Shown: positions 25,866-35,090 of the stretch, piece by piece
How the letters are laid out: each line of letters starts with the position of its first letter
How positions within the stretch are numbered: position 1 is the first letter of the stretch
Source: Pseudodesulfovibrio sp. JC047
Lineage (GTDB): Bacteria > Desulfobacterota > Desulfovibrionia > Desulfovibrionales > Desulfovibrionaceae
Direction: 5' to 3'
Assembly: GCF_010468615.1 (NCBI RefSeq)
Contig: NZ_WUEH01000005.1
Location: 1 to 64,000 of the forward strand
Length of the DNA: 64,000 bases
Made by a program: the position numbers and the translations under genes
Notes under the pieces: model-generated
Seen by the model: the letters and a program-made list of their open reading frames with translations, nothing else
Told to the model about the DNA's origin: nothing
The model's database searches: none

Positions 25866-25928
25866 TTTTCCAGAAAAAACGGACAAAAAGCGTCTCCAAC
25901 GTGTGCGTTTTCCATTTTTTTTGGAAAA
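25866..25928. promoter_or_regulatory. Pair of 7-7-7 inverted repeats (activator sites) upstream of the sensor kinase gene
   Basis: Site 1: TTTTCCA-GAAAAAA-CGGACAA (25866-25886). Site 2: TTTTCCA-TTTTTTT-TGGAAAA (25908-25928). Their centres are 42 bp apart, about four helical turns. The same motif and spacing occur upstream of dmsA and torC, so these are proposed as binding sites of the NtrC-type regulator encoded at 28812. Apart from these sites and the promoter at 25997, nothing else was seen in 25777-26219. Confidence 0.6.
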
Positions 25929-25996
25929 ACGAAAGGTGCATGGTCCATTCTTTTTTCTACTCTCCAGGAATACTTGATATAGTTTCTATTCCATTT

Positions 25997-26012
25997 TGGT
26001 ATGATCCTTGTA
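25997..26012 (+). promoter_or_regulatory. Candidate sigma-54 promoter of the kinase-regulator genes
   Basis: TGGTAT-GATCC-TTGTA has the -24 GG and a TTG -12 box with correct spacing, but GT stands where GC is expected. It lies 79 bp after the centre of the nearer activator site. The weak -12 lowers confidence. Confidence 0.4.
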
Positions 26013-26219
26013 TTTTCAAAAGAATATTTGTCACATGAATCCTGGGATGATTGGGATGGGTCTTGTGGCTTTTTTGCGTTTTCTTGAGCCAAATTGACGG
26101 GCTTTGAGTGCTGGGTATACAAGGCTGGGACGGCGTTGAAGAACGGTGAAAATTTAATCTTTCATATCCGTTTATAGAGTGAAAATAATTGGACGAAAAG
26201 GACAAAGATCGGGTCCCTG

Positions 26220-28781
26220 ATGAGATATATTTGGCGTGTGTGTTGGTGGCTGTGTCTTTTGCTGCCCTTATTTTCCGGATGTTCCCGGTTTGAGGGACGG
26301 ACGACTTTGACTGCTGAAGAACAGGAGTGGGTCGAGAACAATAGAGAAGTTTTACTCGGAGTTTCTCTGCATTATCCTCCGTATGAAGAGTTTGGGTTAA
26401 AGGGTGGATATCAGGGGTTGAGCGCGGATTATATCCAATTGATCCATGAAAAGACCGGGTTGGAATTCAAACCGCTTCGATTTCGTAATCGTGATGAGGT
26501 CATGGAAGGGGTCAAGCGGGCCGATATTTCGGTTGTCGCCGCGTTGGAAATGACGGATGAACGGCGAGAGTTCCTCGACTTTACTCAACCGTATGTCACT
26601 GTTCCGGCAGCCATTATCACCAGAAAAGAATTTCGTGGAGAACTATCACTTGAGAAGTTGGACGGGATGCGGATCGGCGTCACCGTTTCTCCAGAGTTTA
26701 TCGAGTATCTCGAAAAACATTTTCCGGGGGATTATACCATCATCCCCATGGCCGGAGGGTATATCGGTGGGCTGCGTTCCCTGGCGGTGGGGGATGTGGA
26801 TGCCCTGATCTGTGACATGGCCCTGGCATCACGATACATCGCCAATGCGCGGATCAGCAATCTACGAATCGCCGGTATTTCCAGTTACACCATTAATCTG
26901 CGGATTGCTTCACTCAAAAGCCAGCCCATGGTCGGGCAAATTTTGCGAAAGGGATTGGCCATGATTCTCCCGCACGAACGGAAGACCATTGAAGAAAAAT
27001 GGTTGACCCTGCATTACCGGCCACTGTGGACCAGTTGGACATTCTGGCTGGGAGTGTTGGGTTTTCTCGGGATTATTTTTGGCGGCATTGTGCTTGTCCT
27101 GTTCTGGAACCGGAGTTTGAAACGGCAGGTTGCCCAGCGGACCATGGCGTTGAGTTCAATCAACACGGTCTTGCTCGGTGCTTTGGACTGCCATACCGAA
27201 CGGGAAGTCATGTTGCGGTGTTTGCAAGAGGCGAAGATCATGTCGTCGAGCAAGCGGGCATTTTTGGGAGAGGTTGCGTCCGCCGGGTCCATCACAGTCC
27301 TTTTGGCCTCCGATGAAGAAGGGGATTGCCTTGAGTGTAATGGTGTTGATTTTGAAAATGTCGTGTTGGACAGCGAACATCTGGAGTACTTGGCCGCTGG
27401 TCATGTCGTGAATGTCTCGATCGGGGAAGCGTGCGAGAAGTATCCGCATATCATCATGGTGCCACTTCAGATTCTCGCCGGAACCAACATGAAGATCATC
27501 GCGGTCGTTCGAAGCGAAGGTCGGTATACTTCGAATGAGGTTTCACTCTTGGCTGAGGTTCTGTTCGCTTTTGAAGAAGCCCTGCAACGCAAGCGCACGG
27601 AAATTTCGTTGCATGAGAAGGAGCGGCAGTTGCAACGGGTCCAGCGCATGGAGGCCCTTGGAACGCTTGCCGGAGGCATTGCCCACGATTTCAATAATAT
27701 ACTCGGTGTCATCATTGCCAATGGCGAGATGGTTGAAATGTTTCATCTGGATGCCGACAAGGCCGTGTACCCCAAGATCCGAGCCATTCTCGCGGCCGCA
27801 TATCGTGGACGTGATCTGGTCAATCAGATTTTGACATTCACCCGAAAAAGCAATGACGAAGCCGCGATTCTGAATGTGGGACCGATCTTGAAAGAGACCG
27901 TCCGGTTTTTGCAATCATCGCTTTCGGCCGCTATCACCATTGACTATACCATTGAATCTCCGGAAGCCACGGTGGTGGTCGATCCGACACAGATGCATCA
28001 GGTCTTGATGAATCTGTGTACGAATGCGGCGCACTCGATGGAAGGTGCGGGCGGCTCTCTCTCGCTGTCCTTACGATCTGGTTGGGTCAACCCGTCGCTG
28101 GTCGGGGCACAGAATCTTGAGCCGGGATCGTACCTGATCCTTGAAGTCCGGGACACGGGTGGCGGTATTGAACCAGCCGTGATGGAGCGAATTTTCGATC
28201 CGTTTTTTACCACGAAGAAACCGGGAAAAGGGACCGGGCTGGGCCTTTCGGTGGTGCAGGGCATTGTGAAGTCATGGGGTGGCGAAGTGTTGGTGAAAAG
28301 TACGGTGGGGAAGGGAACGTCTTTTCAGGTCTTCATCCCGGCTGGCAGGGGGCATGAGGAGCAGCCTGCCAGCCTGGGGAATGGTGGTGATATTTCCAAG
28401 GGAACAGGGTGTATCCTGTTTGTGGATGACGAAGAGGAACTTGTCCATTCCTGCTCGGAATTCCTGACAAATCTTGGGTACAAGGTCCATGCTGAAACCA
28501 ACAGCCGTGCGGCTTTGGCTTTATTCGAAGCCACCCCGGAGAAATTTGATCTTGTCATTACGGATTACAATATGCCCGGTTTGAGCGGGGACGAACTTGC
28601 CAAACGGATACTTGCGCTCAAACCCGCTGTCCCGATCATTTTGTGCAGCGGATACAGTCAGAGCTTTGACGAGAGTACCGCTGCGTCTCTCGGGATTATG
28701 GAATATCTCAAGAAACCGATCAGTTTGAAAATGTTGGCACTGGCCGTGCGAAAGTATCTGCGGCCGGATCTTGTTGAATAG
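26220..28781 (+). CDS. Hybrid sensor histidine kinase with periplasmic solute-binding domain
   Basis: An 853-residue protein. A lipoprotein-type signal (LPLFSGC, C21) leads to a family-3 solute-binding domain at about 35-260. A membrane segment follows at about 275-298, then a GAF-like region at about 310-450. The HisKA box is GGIAHDFNN with H489, then an HATPase domain (DTGGGIEP, GKGTGLGLS) and a C-terminal receiver with D782 (ITDYNMP). It likely senses a small periplasmic solute and passes phosphate to the NtrC-type regulator encoded next. DMSO, TMAO or a related compound is suggested only by the reductase operons downstream. No good ribosome-binding site is visible at the ATG. Confidence 0.86.
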   Translation: MRYIWRVCWWLCLLLPLFSGCSRFEGRTTLTAEEQEWVENNREVLLGVSLHYPPYEEFGLKGGYQGLSADYIQLIHEKTGLEFKPLRFRNRDEVMEGVKRADISVVAALEMTDERREFLDFTQPYVTVPAAIITRKEFRGELSLEKLDGMRIGVTVSPEFIEYLEKHFPGDYTIIPMAGGYIGGLRSLAVGDVDALICDMALASRYIANARISNLRIAGISSYTINLRIASLKSQPMVGQILRKGLAMILPHERKTIEEKWLTLHYRPLWTSWTFWLGVLGFLGIIFGGIVLVLFWNRSLKRQVAQRTMALSSINTVLLGALDCHTEREVMLRCLQEAKIMSSSKRAFLGEVASAGSITVLLASDEEGDCLECNGVDFENVVLDSEHLEYLAAGHVVNVSIGEACEKYPHIIMVPLQILAGTNMKIIAVVRSEGRYTSNEVSLLAEVLFAFEEALQRKRTEISLHEKERQLQRVQRMEALGTLAGGIAHDFNNILGVIIANGEMVEMFHLDADKAVYPKIRAILAAAYRGRDLVNQILTFTRKSNDEAAILNVGPILKETVRFLQSSLSAAITIDYTIESPEATVVVDPTQMHQVLMNLCTNAAHSMEGAGGSLSLSLRSGWVNPSLVGAQNLEPGSYLILEVRDTGGGIEPAVMERIFDPFFTTKKPGKGTGLGLSVVQGIVKSWGGEVLVKSTVGKGTSFQVFIPAGRGHEEQPASLGNGGDISKGTGCILFVDDEEELVHSCSEFLTNLGYKVHAETNSRAALALFEATPEKFDLVITDYNMPGLSGDELAKRILALKPAVPIILCSGYSQSFDESTAASLGIMEYLKKPISLKMLALAVRKYLRPDLVE

Positions 28782-28811
28782 CAATGTGATGCATGGATGA
28801 GGAGCTGATAT

Positions 28812-30230
28812 ATGGCCAAGGTGCTGGTGATAGATGATGATCGTTTGATTTGTGACGCACTCATGGAATTGGTTCGGAATATCGGCCATGAAGCGGAATG
28901 TGCATTGAGTGTGAAGGAAGGATTGGCGAAGAATCTTTCCGAAGAATTTGATGTGGTTTTTCTGGATATCCGGCTTCCGGACGGCAGTGGGTTGGATATG
29001 TTGCCGCAACTCAGGGAACTGCCGATTCCCCCTGAAGTCATTATTCTCACCGGCGTTGGAGATCCCGACGGTGCGGAACTGGCGATTCGGAACGGTGCCT
29101 GGGATTATCTGCAAAAGCCGCTTTCTCCCAAGAAAATTCTCCTGCCGCTGCAACGGGTGCTCAAATATCGGGATACCCTGCGCAATGAAGGTTCGAATCA
29201 ATTGTCATTGAAACGGTGTGGCATTGTTGGAAGCGGACCGGCCATCAGCCTTGCTTTGGAACGTCTTGGAATGGCTGCACACAGTGATGCCAGTTTGTTG
29301 CTCACCGGGGAAACCGGAACAGGCAAGGAGCTTTTTGCCCGGGCGCTTCATGAGAATAGCAAACGGAGCCGAGGACCGTTCATCATTGTGGATTGTGCAT
29401 CGATTCCGGCAAATTTGTTGGAAAGTACACTCTTTGGTCATGTCAAAGGGGCCTTTACCGGCGCGGATCGGGCCAGTTGCGGTCTTGTCCTTGAAGCCAA
29501 CGGGGGCACGCTCTTCTTGGATGAAATTGGTGAGATGCCATTGCCGTTGCAAAAAAAGTTGCTGCGGGTGTTGCAAGAGCGGAAATACCGTCCGGTCGGA
29601 GGCTGTCAGGAAGTCACCAGTAATTTCCGGTTAGTGGCTGCAACACATCGGGATTTGAATGAAATGGTGCAAAAAGGCCTTTTCCGTAGCGATCTTTGGT
29701 ATCGCCTCGGCGCCATGAGCATTACGCTTCCCGCACTCCGAGAGCGCAAGGAAGATTTTGAAGAATTGACCCGACATTTTGCCCAACGCATCTGTGATAA
29801 AAATGCGATTCCTCCCAAGACGTTTTCCGATGATTTCATGGAGGCCCTTTCTCGGTACGATTGGCCCGGGAATATTCGTGAATTCACCAATGTCCTCGAA
29901 AATGCGATGATAAGTGCCTACGGTCATACTGAGTTGTTTGCGAATCACCTGCCGGAACGATTGCGGATCGCGATGTTGAAGCACGATCTTGTCGCCAATG
30001 ATGACGCCTCTTCCGCATCGGGATATGTCGAGACCTCATACGATCAGTGTGGGACATTGCCCCCCTACAAGGAATATCGAAATCATGTCCTTGAAAAGGC
30101 CGACAAATGGTACTTTTCTCGGCTGATGGAAGCCGCCTGTTGGGATATCGAACGGGCCTGCTCTCTTTCGGGACTTCGTAAAAGTCGTGTGTACGATCAG
30201 CTCAAACAATCCGGCATCGAAAAGGAGTAG
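28812..30230 (+). CDS. NtrC-family sigma-54 response regulator
   Basis: A 472-residue regulator: receiver domain with phosphosite D52 (FLDIRLPDGSG), AAA+ domain with Walker A GETGTGKE, an intact GAFTGA loop for sigma-54 contact and Walker B FLDEIGEM, then a Fis-type helix-turn-helix in the last 45 residues. GAGGAG lies 7 bases before the ATG. It follows the kinase gene by 30 bp and precedes dmsABC. The repeated TTTTCCR-N7-YGGAAAA sites upstream of the kinase gene, dms and tor are its probable targets. Confidence 0.9.
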   Translation: MAKVLVIDDDRLICDALMELVRNIGHEAECALSVKEGLAKNLSEEFDVVFLDIRLPDGSGLDMLPQLRELPIPPEVIILTGVGDPDGAELAIRNGAWDYLQKPLSPKKILLPLQRVLKYRDTLRNEGSNQLSLKRCGIVGSGPAISLALERLGMAAHSDASLLLTGETGTGKELFARALHENSKRSRGPFIIVDCASIPANLLESTLFGHVKGAFTGADRASCGLVLEANGGTLFLDEIGEMPLPLQKKLLRVLQERKYRPVGGCQEVTSNFRLVAATHRDLNEMVQKGLFRSDLWYRLGAMSITLPALRERKEDFEELTRHFAQRICDKNAIPPKTFSDDFMEALSRYDWPGNIREFTNVLENAMISAYGHTELFANHLPERLRIAMLKHDLVANDDASSASGYVETSYDQCGTLPPYKEYRNHVLEKADKWYFSRLMEAACWDIERACSLSGLRKSRVYDQLKQSGIEKE

Positions 30231-30231
30231 C

Positions 30232-30295
30232 GTTTCCACTCTTTGTGGAGAGAGGGGCCAAATCTCTTTGTCTTTTTTCCGGAATTTTCGGAATA
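30232..30295. promoter_or_regulatory. Pair of 7-7-7 inverted repeats (activator sites) upstream of dmsA
   Basis: Site 1: GTTTCCA-CTCTTTG-TGGAGAG (30232-30252). Site 2: TTTTCCG-GAATTTT-CGGAATA (30275-30295). Centres are 43 bp apart, matching the arrangement before the kinase gene and torC. Site 1 begins directly behind the stop of the regulator gene. Confidence 0.52.
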
Positions 30296-30354
30296 CAGGA
30301 TCACCTTTTCTTGGTTGATCTTTCTAATATACTGTTTTTAAAGACGTTTGTCTA

Positions 30355-30370
30355 TGGCATGGATGTTGAT
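30355..30370 (+). promoter_or_regulatory. Candidate sigma-54 promoter of the dms operon
   Basis: TGGCAT-GGATG-TTGAT has a good -24 box and a -12 box with GA in place of GC. It begins 70 bp after the centre of the nearer activator site. The matching geometry at the tor operon is the main support. Confidence 0.42.
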
Positions 30371-30435
30371 ACTCGGTGTTCCATGAGAGTAGATCCGCTG
30401 TGCTTTTGCGCGCAGTCAAACGAGTAAGGATATGT

Positions 30436-32874
30436 ATGAAAAAGAAAAATTCAGAGCAACCCCCTGTGCAGGGAGGGTTTGGAAGACGTCAATTCCTGAA
30501 ATGGAGTGCCGCACTTGGTGGGGTGACCGCGGTGTCCGGAACCGGCGTTTTGTACGGTTTGCGGTCGGTTGAGAGCGCGGAACCGTTTGCCGACAAGGTT
30601 GTTTGGACATCCTGTAATGTCAACTGCGGAAGCCGGTGTGCCTTGCGGGCTTCAGTCAAGGACGGCGTGGTTACTCGCGTTGAGACTGACGACACCGGGA
30701 CTGATGTCTATGGCGATCATCAGGTTCGGGCCTGTCTCCGTGGCCGTTCCATGCGACATCGCATTTATGCCCCGGATCGTTTGAAATACCCCATGAAGCG
30801 GGTTGGCAAACGAGGCGAGGGAAAGTTCGAACGAATTTCATGGGATGAAGCGTTGGATGGTATTGCGCAACGTTTGGGCGATACCATCAAGAAACACGGT
30901 AATGAATCCGTGTATCTCAACTATGGAACAGGAAATCTCGGAGCTGTCATTTCCAAATCCTGGCCCACTGGTTCGACCCCTGTGGCCCGTCTCATGAATT
31001 GTTTGGGCGGGTACTTGAATCAGTATGGAACCTATAGTGATGCGCAGATTGATATGGCGCTTCCCTATACCTTTGGGAAAGGCTGGGTGAAGGGCAACCT
31101 GTTGTCAGATATCGTGAACAGCAAACTGGTCGTCTTTTTCGGCAACAATCCCGCAGCCACACGTATGAGTGGTGGTGGTCTTGTTCACGATGTGATTGAG
31201 GCCAGAAAAAAAGGGTATGCCCGAATTATCGTCATTGACCCCCGTTTTACGGATACGGCGACGACCCTCGCGGACGAGTGGATTCCCATTCATCCGGGCA
31301 CTGACGCGGCGTTGGTCTGTGGATTGGCCTATGTGATGATAACCGAGAATCTTGTTGATAATGACTTCATCAAACGGTGTACGGTCGGGTATGACGAAGC
31401 CTCCATGCCGGACGGGGTGCCTGCCGGAAATTCCTATAAATCATATATTCTTGGCAAAGGCCGAGACGGTCAGGCCAAGACCCCTGAATGGGCTTCGAAA
31501 ATTACGGGTATTCCCGTTCGTCGCATTGTTCAGTTGGCCCGTGAAATAGGGCAGGCCGAGCCGTGTTATATCTCGCAGGGCTGGTCGGTCCAACGGCAGG
31601 CCAATGGAGAGAACAACTGTCGTGCCATCAGTATGCTTCCCATTTTGACAGGAAATGTTGGTGTTCAGGGCGGTAATACAGGTGCTCGTGAAAGTGGATA
31701 CGGTATTCCGTTTGCCGCATTCCCTGTCCTTGAAAATCCGGTCAAGACGTCCATTTCCTGTTTTACCTGGACAGATGCCATTGAGCGGGGCACGGAAATG
31801 ACCGCGAAAAGAGATGGTGTGCGTGGCCGTGATCGTTTGCAAGCACCGATCAAGTTCATTTGGAATTACGCGGGTAACTGTCTGGTGAATCAACATTCCG
31901 ACAGTAATCGGACTTCTGAAATTCTGGCGGACGACAGCAAATGTGAAACCGTGGTCGTGGTGGACAACTTCATGACCCCCAGTGCCCGTTTTGCCGATTA
32001 TCTGCTGCCTGCGACGTCCAACCTTGAAGAAGATGACTTTGCGCCGCAAGGGTTTGCTTCGGAAATGGGCTACGTCGTCTTTGCCGAAAAGGTCATTGAG
32101 CCGCTTTTTGAAAGCCGGACGATTTATGACATCTGTGCCGGAGTCGCCAAACGATTGGGCGCGGGAGAGACATACACCGAAGGTCGGACCCGGGCACAGT
32201 GGGTTGATTTTGTCTATCAGCAATCGCGTCAACAACTGCCCGAATTGCCTCCCACACTGAAGGAAGCTTTCAAGTTGGGTGTGTTCAAGCGGAAAAATCC
32301 TGGTTTGCCAGCGGTTCCCTACAAGGAGTTCAGGGACGATCCCGAGGGACATCCCTTGAAAAGCCCGTCTGGCAAATTGGAGATTTTTTCCAAGCAGCTG
32401 TGGGATATTGCCCACGAATGGGAACTTGCTGATGGCGATGTGATTTCCGGCCTTCCCGAATATGCTCCCACCTGGGAAGGTGTGGCTGATCCATTGAAAA
32501 AGGATTTTCCTTTGCAACTGATCGGGCATCATTACAAACAGCGGACACATTCCACCTATGGAAATGTGGATTGGCTGAAAAAGGTTGCTCCTCAGGAGTT
32601 GTGGATCAACCCCTTGGATGCCGGGGAACGCGGTGTTGAACACGGAGCCAAAGTCAAGGTGTTTAATGATCGGGGTGTGGTGTACACCATCGCCAAGGTG
32701 ACACCTCGTATCATGCCCGGAGTCTTGTCGCTGCCGGAGGGAGCGTGGTTTGCGCCCGGTTCCGATGGTGCCGATCAGGGGGGCTGCGTAAATGTTTTGA
32801 CGACGCTTCGGCCTTCACCCTTGGCCAAGGGTAATCCCCAACACACCAACCTTGTTCAGGTCGAAAAGGCATAA
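30436..32874 (+). CDS. dmsA: DmsA-like molybdopterin oxidoreductase, catalytic subunit
   Basis: An 812-residue periplasmic enzyme with a twin-arginine signal (GRRQFLKWSAALGG). An N-terminal [4Fe-4S] site (CNVNCGSRC and a later RACLRG) is followed by the DMSO-reductase fold. Serine 201 in GTYSDAQI aligns with the molybdenum ligand of E. coli DmsA. It should reduce DMSO or a related S- or N-oxide with electrons from the DmsB-like subunit. TAAGGA lies 5 bases before ATG 30436. An upstream extension of 20 residues is not supported. The true substrate is not fixed by sequence. Confidence 0.88.
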   Translation: MKKKNSEQPPVQGGFGRRQFLKWSAALGGVTAVSGTGVLYGLRSVESAEPFADKVVWTSCNVNCGSRCALRASVKDGVVTRVETDDTGTDVYGDHQVRACLRGRSMRHRIYAPDRLKYPMKRVGKRGEGKFERISWDEALDGIAQRLGDTIKKHGNESVYLNYGTGNLGAVISKSWPTGSTPVARLMNCLGGYLNQYGTYSDAQIDMALPYTFGKGWVKGNLLSDIVNSKLVVFFGNNPAATRMSGGGLVHDVIEARKKGYARIIVIDPRFTDTATTLADEWIPIHPGTDAALVCGLAYVMITENLVDNDFIKRCTVGYDEASMPDGVPAGNSYKSYILGKGRDGQAKTPEWASKITGIPVRRIVQLAREIGQAEPCYISQGWSVQRQANGENNCRAISMLPILTGNVGVQGGNTGARESGYGIPFAAFPVLENPVKTSISCFTWTDAIERGTEMTAKRDGVRGRDRLQAPIKFIWNYAGNCLVNQHSDSNRTSEILADDSKCETVVVVDNFMTPSARFADYLLPATSNLEEDDFAPQGFASEMGYVVFAEKVIEPLFESRTIYDICAGVAKRLGAGETYTEGRTRAQWVDFVYQQSRQQLPELPPTLKEAFKLGVFKRKNPGLPAVPYKEFRDDPEGHPLKSPSGKLEIFSKQLWDIAHEWELADGDVISGLPEYAPTWEGVADPLKKDFPLQLIGHHYKQRTHSTYGNVDWLKKVAPQELWINPLDAGERGVEHGAKVKVFNDRGVVYTIAKVTPRIMPGVLSLPEGAWFAPGSDGADQGGCVNVLTTLRPSPLAKGNPQHTNLVQVEKA

Positions 32875-32887
32875 GGAAGAGTGACTG

Positions 32888-33508
32888 ATGATAAAAAGAC
32901 CTGCTTTTTATTTTGATATGGAAGCATGTACGGGCTGTAAAACGTGCATGATCGCCTGCATGGACAAGAATGATCTCCCTGATGGCGTCCTTTTCAGACG
33001 TGTCACCGAGTATGCCGGCGGCGAGTGGATGAAAGACAATAACGGCGCATATGAACAAAATGTTTTTGCGTACTATCTGTCGGTCTCATGTAATCATTGT
33101 GAAAATCCCATTTGTGTCCGTTCGTGTCCCACAACGGCCATGCACAAGGACGAGAACGGAATTGTCAGTGTCGATCATGACAAGTGCGTGGGATGCCGGT
33201 ATTGCGAGTGGGGATGTCCGTATTCCGCGCCGCAATACAACGCCAAGAAAGGCAAGATGGAAAAATGCGATTTCTGTCGTGACTATCTGGAACAGGGCAA
33301 ACCTCCGGCGTGCGTGGCGGCGTGTCCCACTCGTGCGCTCGAATTCGGCGAATATGAGGATCTGGTTGCCAAACATGGTGCATCGCAAGTGGTGGCTCCG
33401 TTGCCCGATCCGTCAATAACGTATCCCAATCTTATTGTTTCGGCGAATCGCAATGCGCAGCCCGCCGGATCGCATCTTGGGACAATTCAAAACCCGGAGG
33501 AGGTGTAA
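32888..33508 (+). CDS. dmsB: DmsB-like ferredoxin subunit
   Basis: A 206-residue protein, almost the same length as E. coli DmsB. Four cysteine groups (CTGCKTCMIAC, CNHCENPICVRSC, CVGCRYCEWGC, CDFC...CVAAC) bind four [4Fe-4S] clusters that carry electrons from the membrane anchor to the molybdenum centre. There is no signal peptide of its own, so export would be with the Tat-carried DmsA. It lies between dmsA and dmsC with short gaps. Confidence 0.92.
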   Translation: MIKRPAFYFDMEACTGCKTCMIACMDKNDLPDGVLFRRVTEYAGGEWMKDNNGAYEQNVFAYYLSVSCNHCENPICVRSCPTTAMHKDENGIVSVDHDKCVGCRYCEWGCPYSAPQYNAKKGKMEKCDFCRDYLEQGKPPACVAACPTRALEFGEYEDLVAKHGASQVVAPLPDPSITYPNLIVSANRNAQPAGSHLGTIQNPEEV

Positions 33509-33510
33509 CA

Positions 33511-34386
33511 ATGCTCTTTAATGAATGGAGTCTGGTCATTTTCACCATCCTCGTTCAAACCGCGATTGGCATGTTGCTGGTTTCCGAAGTCGCTCGAATG
33601 CTTTCGCCGTCTCTGGCCGAAAAGCAGTTTTCATGGCAGCTCCCAGCGATCAGCCTGGTGACTGGCGTTTCCCTGTTGTGTTCACTTGGACATCTTGGAA
33701 CCCCCATGCACAGTGTCTATACGATTCTCAATGCTGGCTCCTCCTGGTTGAGCCGGGAAATCCTTGCGACCGGCAGTTTTTTTGTCTCGGTCGTGTTGCT
33801 GACAGGTGTTCGGATCAAATCACCAAAAACTCAGGCAAACGGGCTTGCTCTGATTGCCTGCCTTTTGGGATTGGTCACGGTGTTTGTCATGTCCAGAGTG
33901 TACATGCTTCAGACTGTTCCGGTCTGGGATAGTGTCTCGACCATGCTGGGCTTTTATGGAACAACACTGGTTCTCGGGGCCATTGCTGGCGGAACGTTAT
34001 ACGGGTTTCAAAGCAATCGGGATGGGATGCTGGTGAAAGAGGAGTCTCCTCGCATCGCCGGGACTTTCATTATTGCTGCCGTTTTTGGCTTGGGATTGAA
34101 ATCTGTCGGTATCCCGCTTGACGTGATCGCCATGGATGCGTCAAATAGCTTGGGCATTTCCGGAATAAATATATTGACTTCAGGTGGTACTTTCCTGTTC
34201 GTGGGGTGTGTTGTCCTGACCTTTATCGGAACAGCCGTGTTCGCATGGGGTGTTTCCAGGATCATCGCCTCGGGTGGGATGAATGCCATTACCAATATGA
34301 GCTTGTGTTCCTTTGGTTTGGTCCTTGCCGGTGAGGTTGTTGGTCGGCTTGTGTTTTACGGGACGTATTTGCGTATTGGATTATAA
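33511..34386 (+). CDS. dmsC: DmsC-like membrane anchor
   Basis: A 291-residue inner-membrane protein with eight predicted membrane segments and the early DmsC-type pattern NEWSLVIFTILVQTAIGM. It would oxidise menaquinol and anchor DmsAB to the outer face of the membrane. GGAGGAGG lies just before the ATG, 2 bp after dmsB. Confidence 0.88.
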   Translation: MLFNEWSLVIFTILVQTAIGMLLVSEVARMLSPSLAEKQFSWQLPAISLVTGVSLLCSLGHLGTPMHSVYTILNAGSSWLSREILATGSFFVSVVLLTGVRIKSPKTQANGLALIACLLGLVTVFVMSRVYMLQTVPVWDSVSTMLGFYGTTLVLGAIAGGTLYGFQSNRDGMLVKEESPRIAGTFIIAAVFGLGLKSVGIPLDVIAMDASNSLGISGINILTSGGTFLFVGCVVLTFIGTAVFAWGVSRIIASGGMNAITNMSLCSFGLVLAGEVVGRLVFYGTYLRIGL

Positions 34387-34396
34387 TAGTAAATTC

Positions 34397-34422
34397 GGCC
34401 CGGGAGCATGTCCTCCCGGGCC
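34397..34422 (+). terminator. Strong hairpin between dmsC and the chaperone gene
   Basis: GGCCCGGGAG and CTCCCGGGCC form a perfect 10-bp stem with a 6-base loop, followed by only TTT. It may be a partial terminator that lowers expression of the chaperone and ferredoxin genes relative to dmsABC. Confidence 0.55.
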
Positions 34423-34433
34423 TTTGGAATATC

Positions 34434-35069
34434 ATGGAAAGAATTGATTCGTATTATGGTGCGGCCATTGCGTGCGCGTTTTTGGGTCGGGTATTTTTGC
34501 ACGAGCCTGAGTTGGAATTCATCACGGAAGTCCGCGATGAGCAGTTTTTGGATCAATGGCCGATGGAGATGTCTGCCGAAGGCAAGGCGTGCCTGACGAC
34601 ATTGAGTACCTGTATCGCTGGAGTGGATGCGCAGGCAATGACAGCCCTGCGTGAAGACTACACGGCCTTGTTCGTGTTGTCCGATATAGCCGTGCCGGTG
34701 TGGGAATCTGTTTGGACGACCAAGGAGCGATTACTTTTCGGCGATCCCACCTTTGCCGTGCGTGAAGCCTATGCCCAGTACGGTGTTGCGGCTCCCAAAT
34801 TGAATAATGAACCGGATGACCATATTGGTCTGGAATTGGATTTTCTGGCTCGGCTGTGTGCCGTATCTGCCGATGCCTTGGAAGCAGGGGATACGGAAAA
34901 GGCCGAGGCAACCATTGCCGATGCCCGGGCATTTTATCAGGATCATTTTGGTGTGTGGGCCGGAAAATGCCTCGTGGAAATCCGGGCCAAGGCCTCCACT
35001 GACTACTATCGGTCCATGGCGGGATTGTGCCAGGCCGTGACTGATTCCCTGCCTCGAATCCTGGGCTGA
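34434..35069 (+). CDS. TorD/DmsD-family redox enzyme chaperone
   Basis: A 211-residue all-helical protein of the TorD family. The region PVWESVWTTKERLLFGDPT, followed by NEPDDHIGLELDFLARLC, matches the family's conserved core. Such proteins bind the Tat signal of their molybdoenzyme until the cofactor is inserted. The position after dmsABC makes DmsA the likely client. A separate TorD lies in the tor operon. Confidence 0.87.
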   Translation: MERIDSYYGAAIACAFLGRVFLHEPELEFITEVRDEQFLDQWPMEMSAEGKACLTTLSTCIAGVDAQAMTALREDYTALFVLSDIAVPVWESVWTTKERLLFGDPTFAVREAYAQYGVAAPKLNNEPDDHIGLELDFLARLCAVSADALEAGDTEKAEATIADARAFYQDHFGVWAGKCLVEIRAKASTDYYRSMAGLCQAVTDSLPRILG

Positions 35070-35090
35070 CGGGCCTCTCAAGGGGATATC

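Noticed and set aside
26220-30230. Kinase-regulator pair as TorSR
   Set aside because: TorR is an OmpR-type regulator, while this one is NtrC-type and the kinase has a solute-binding sensor. The tor names were kept only for the structural genes.
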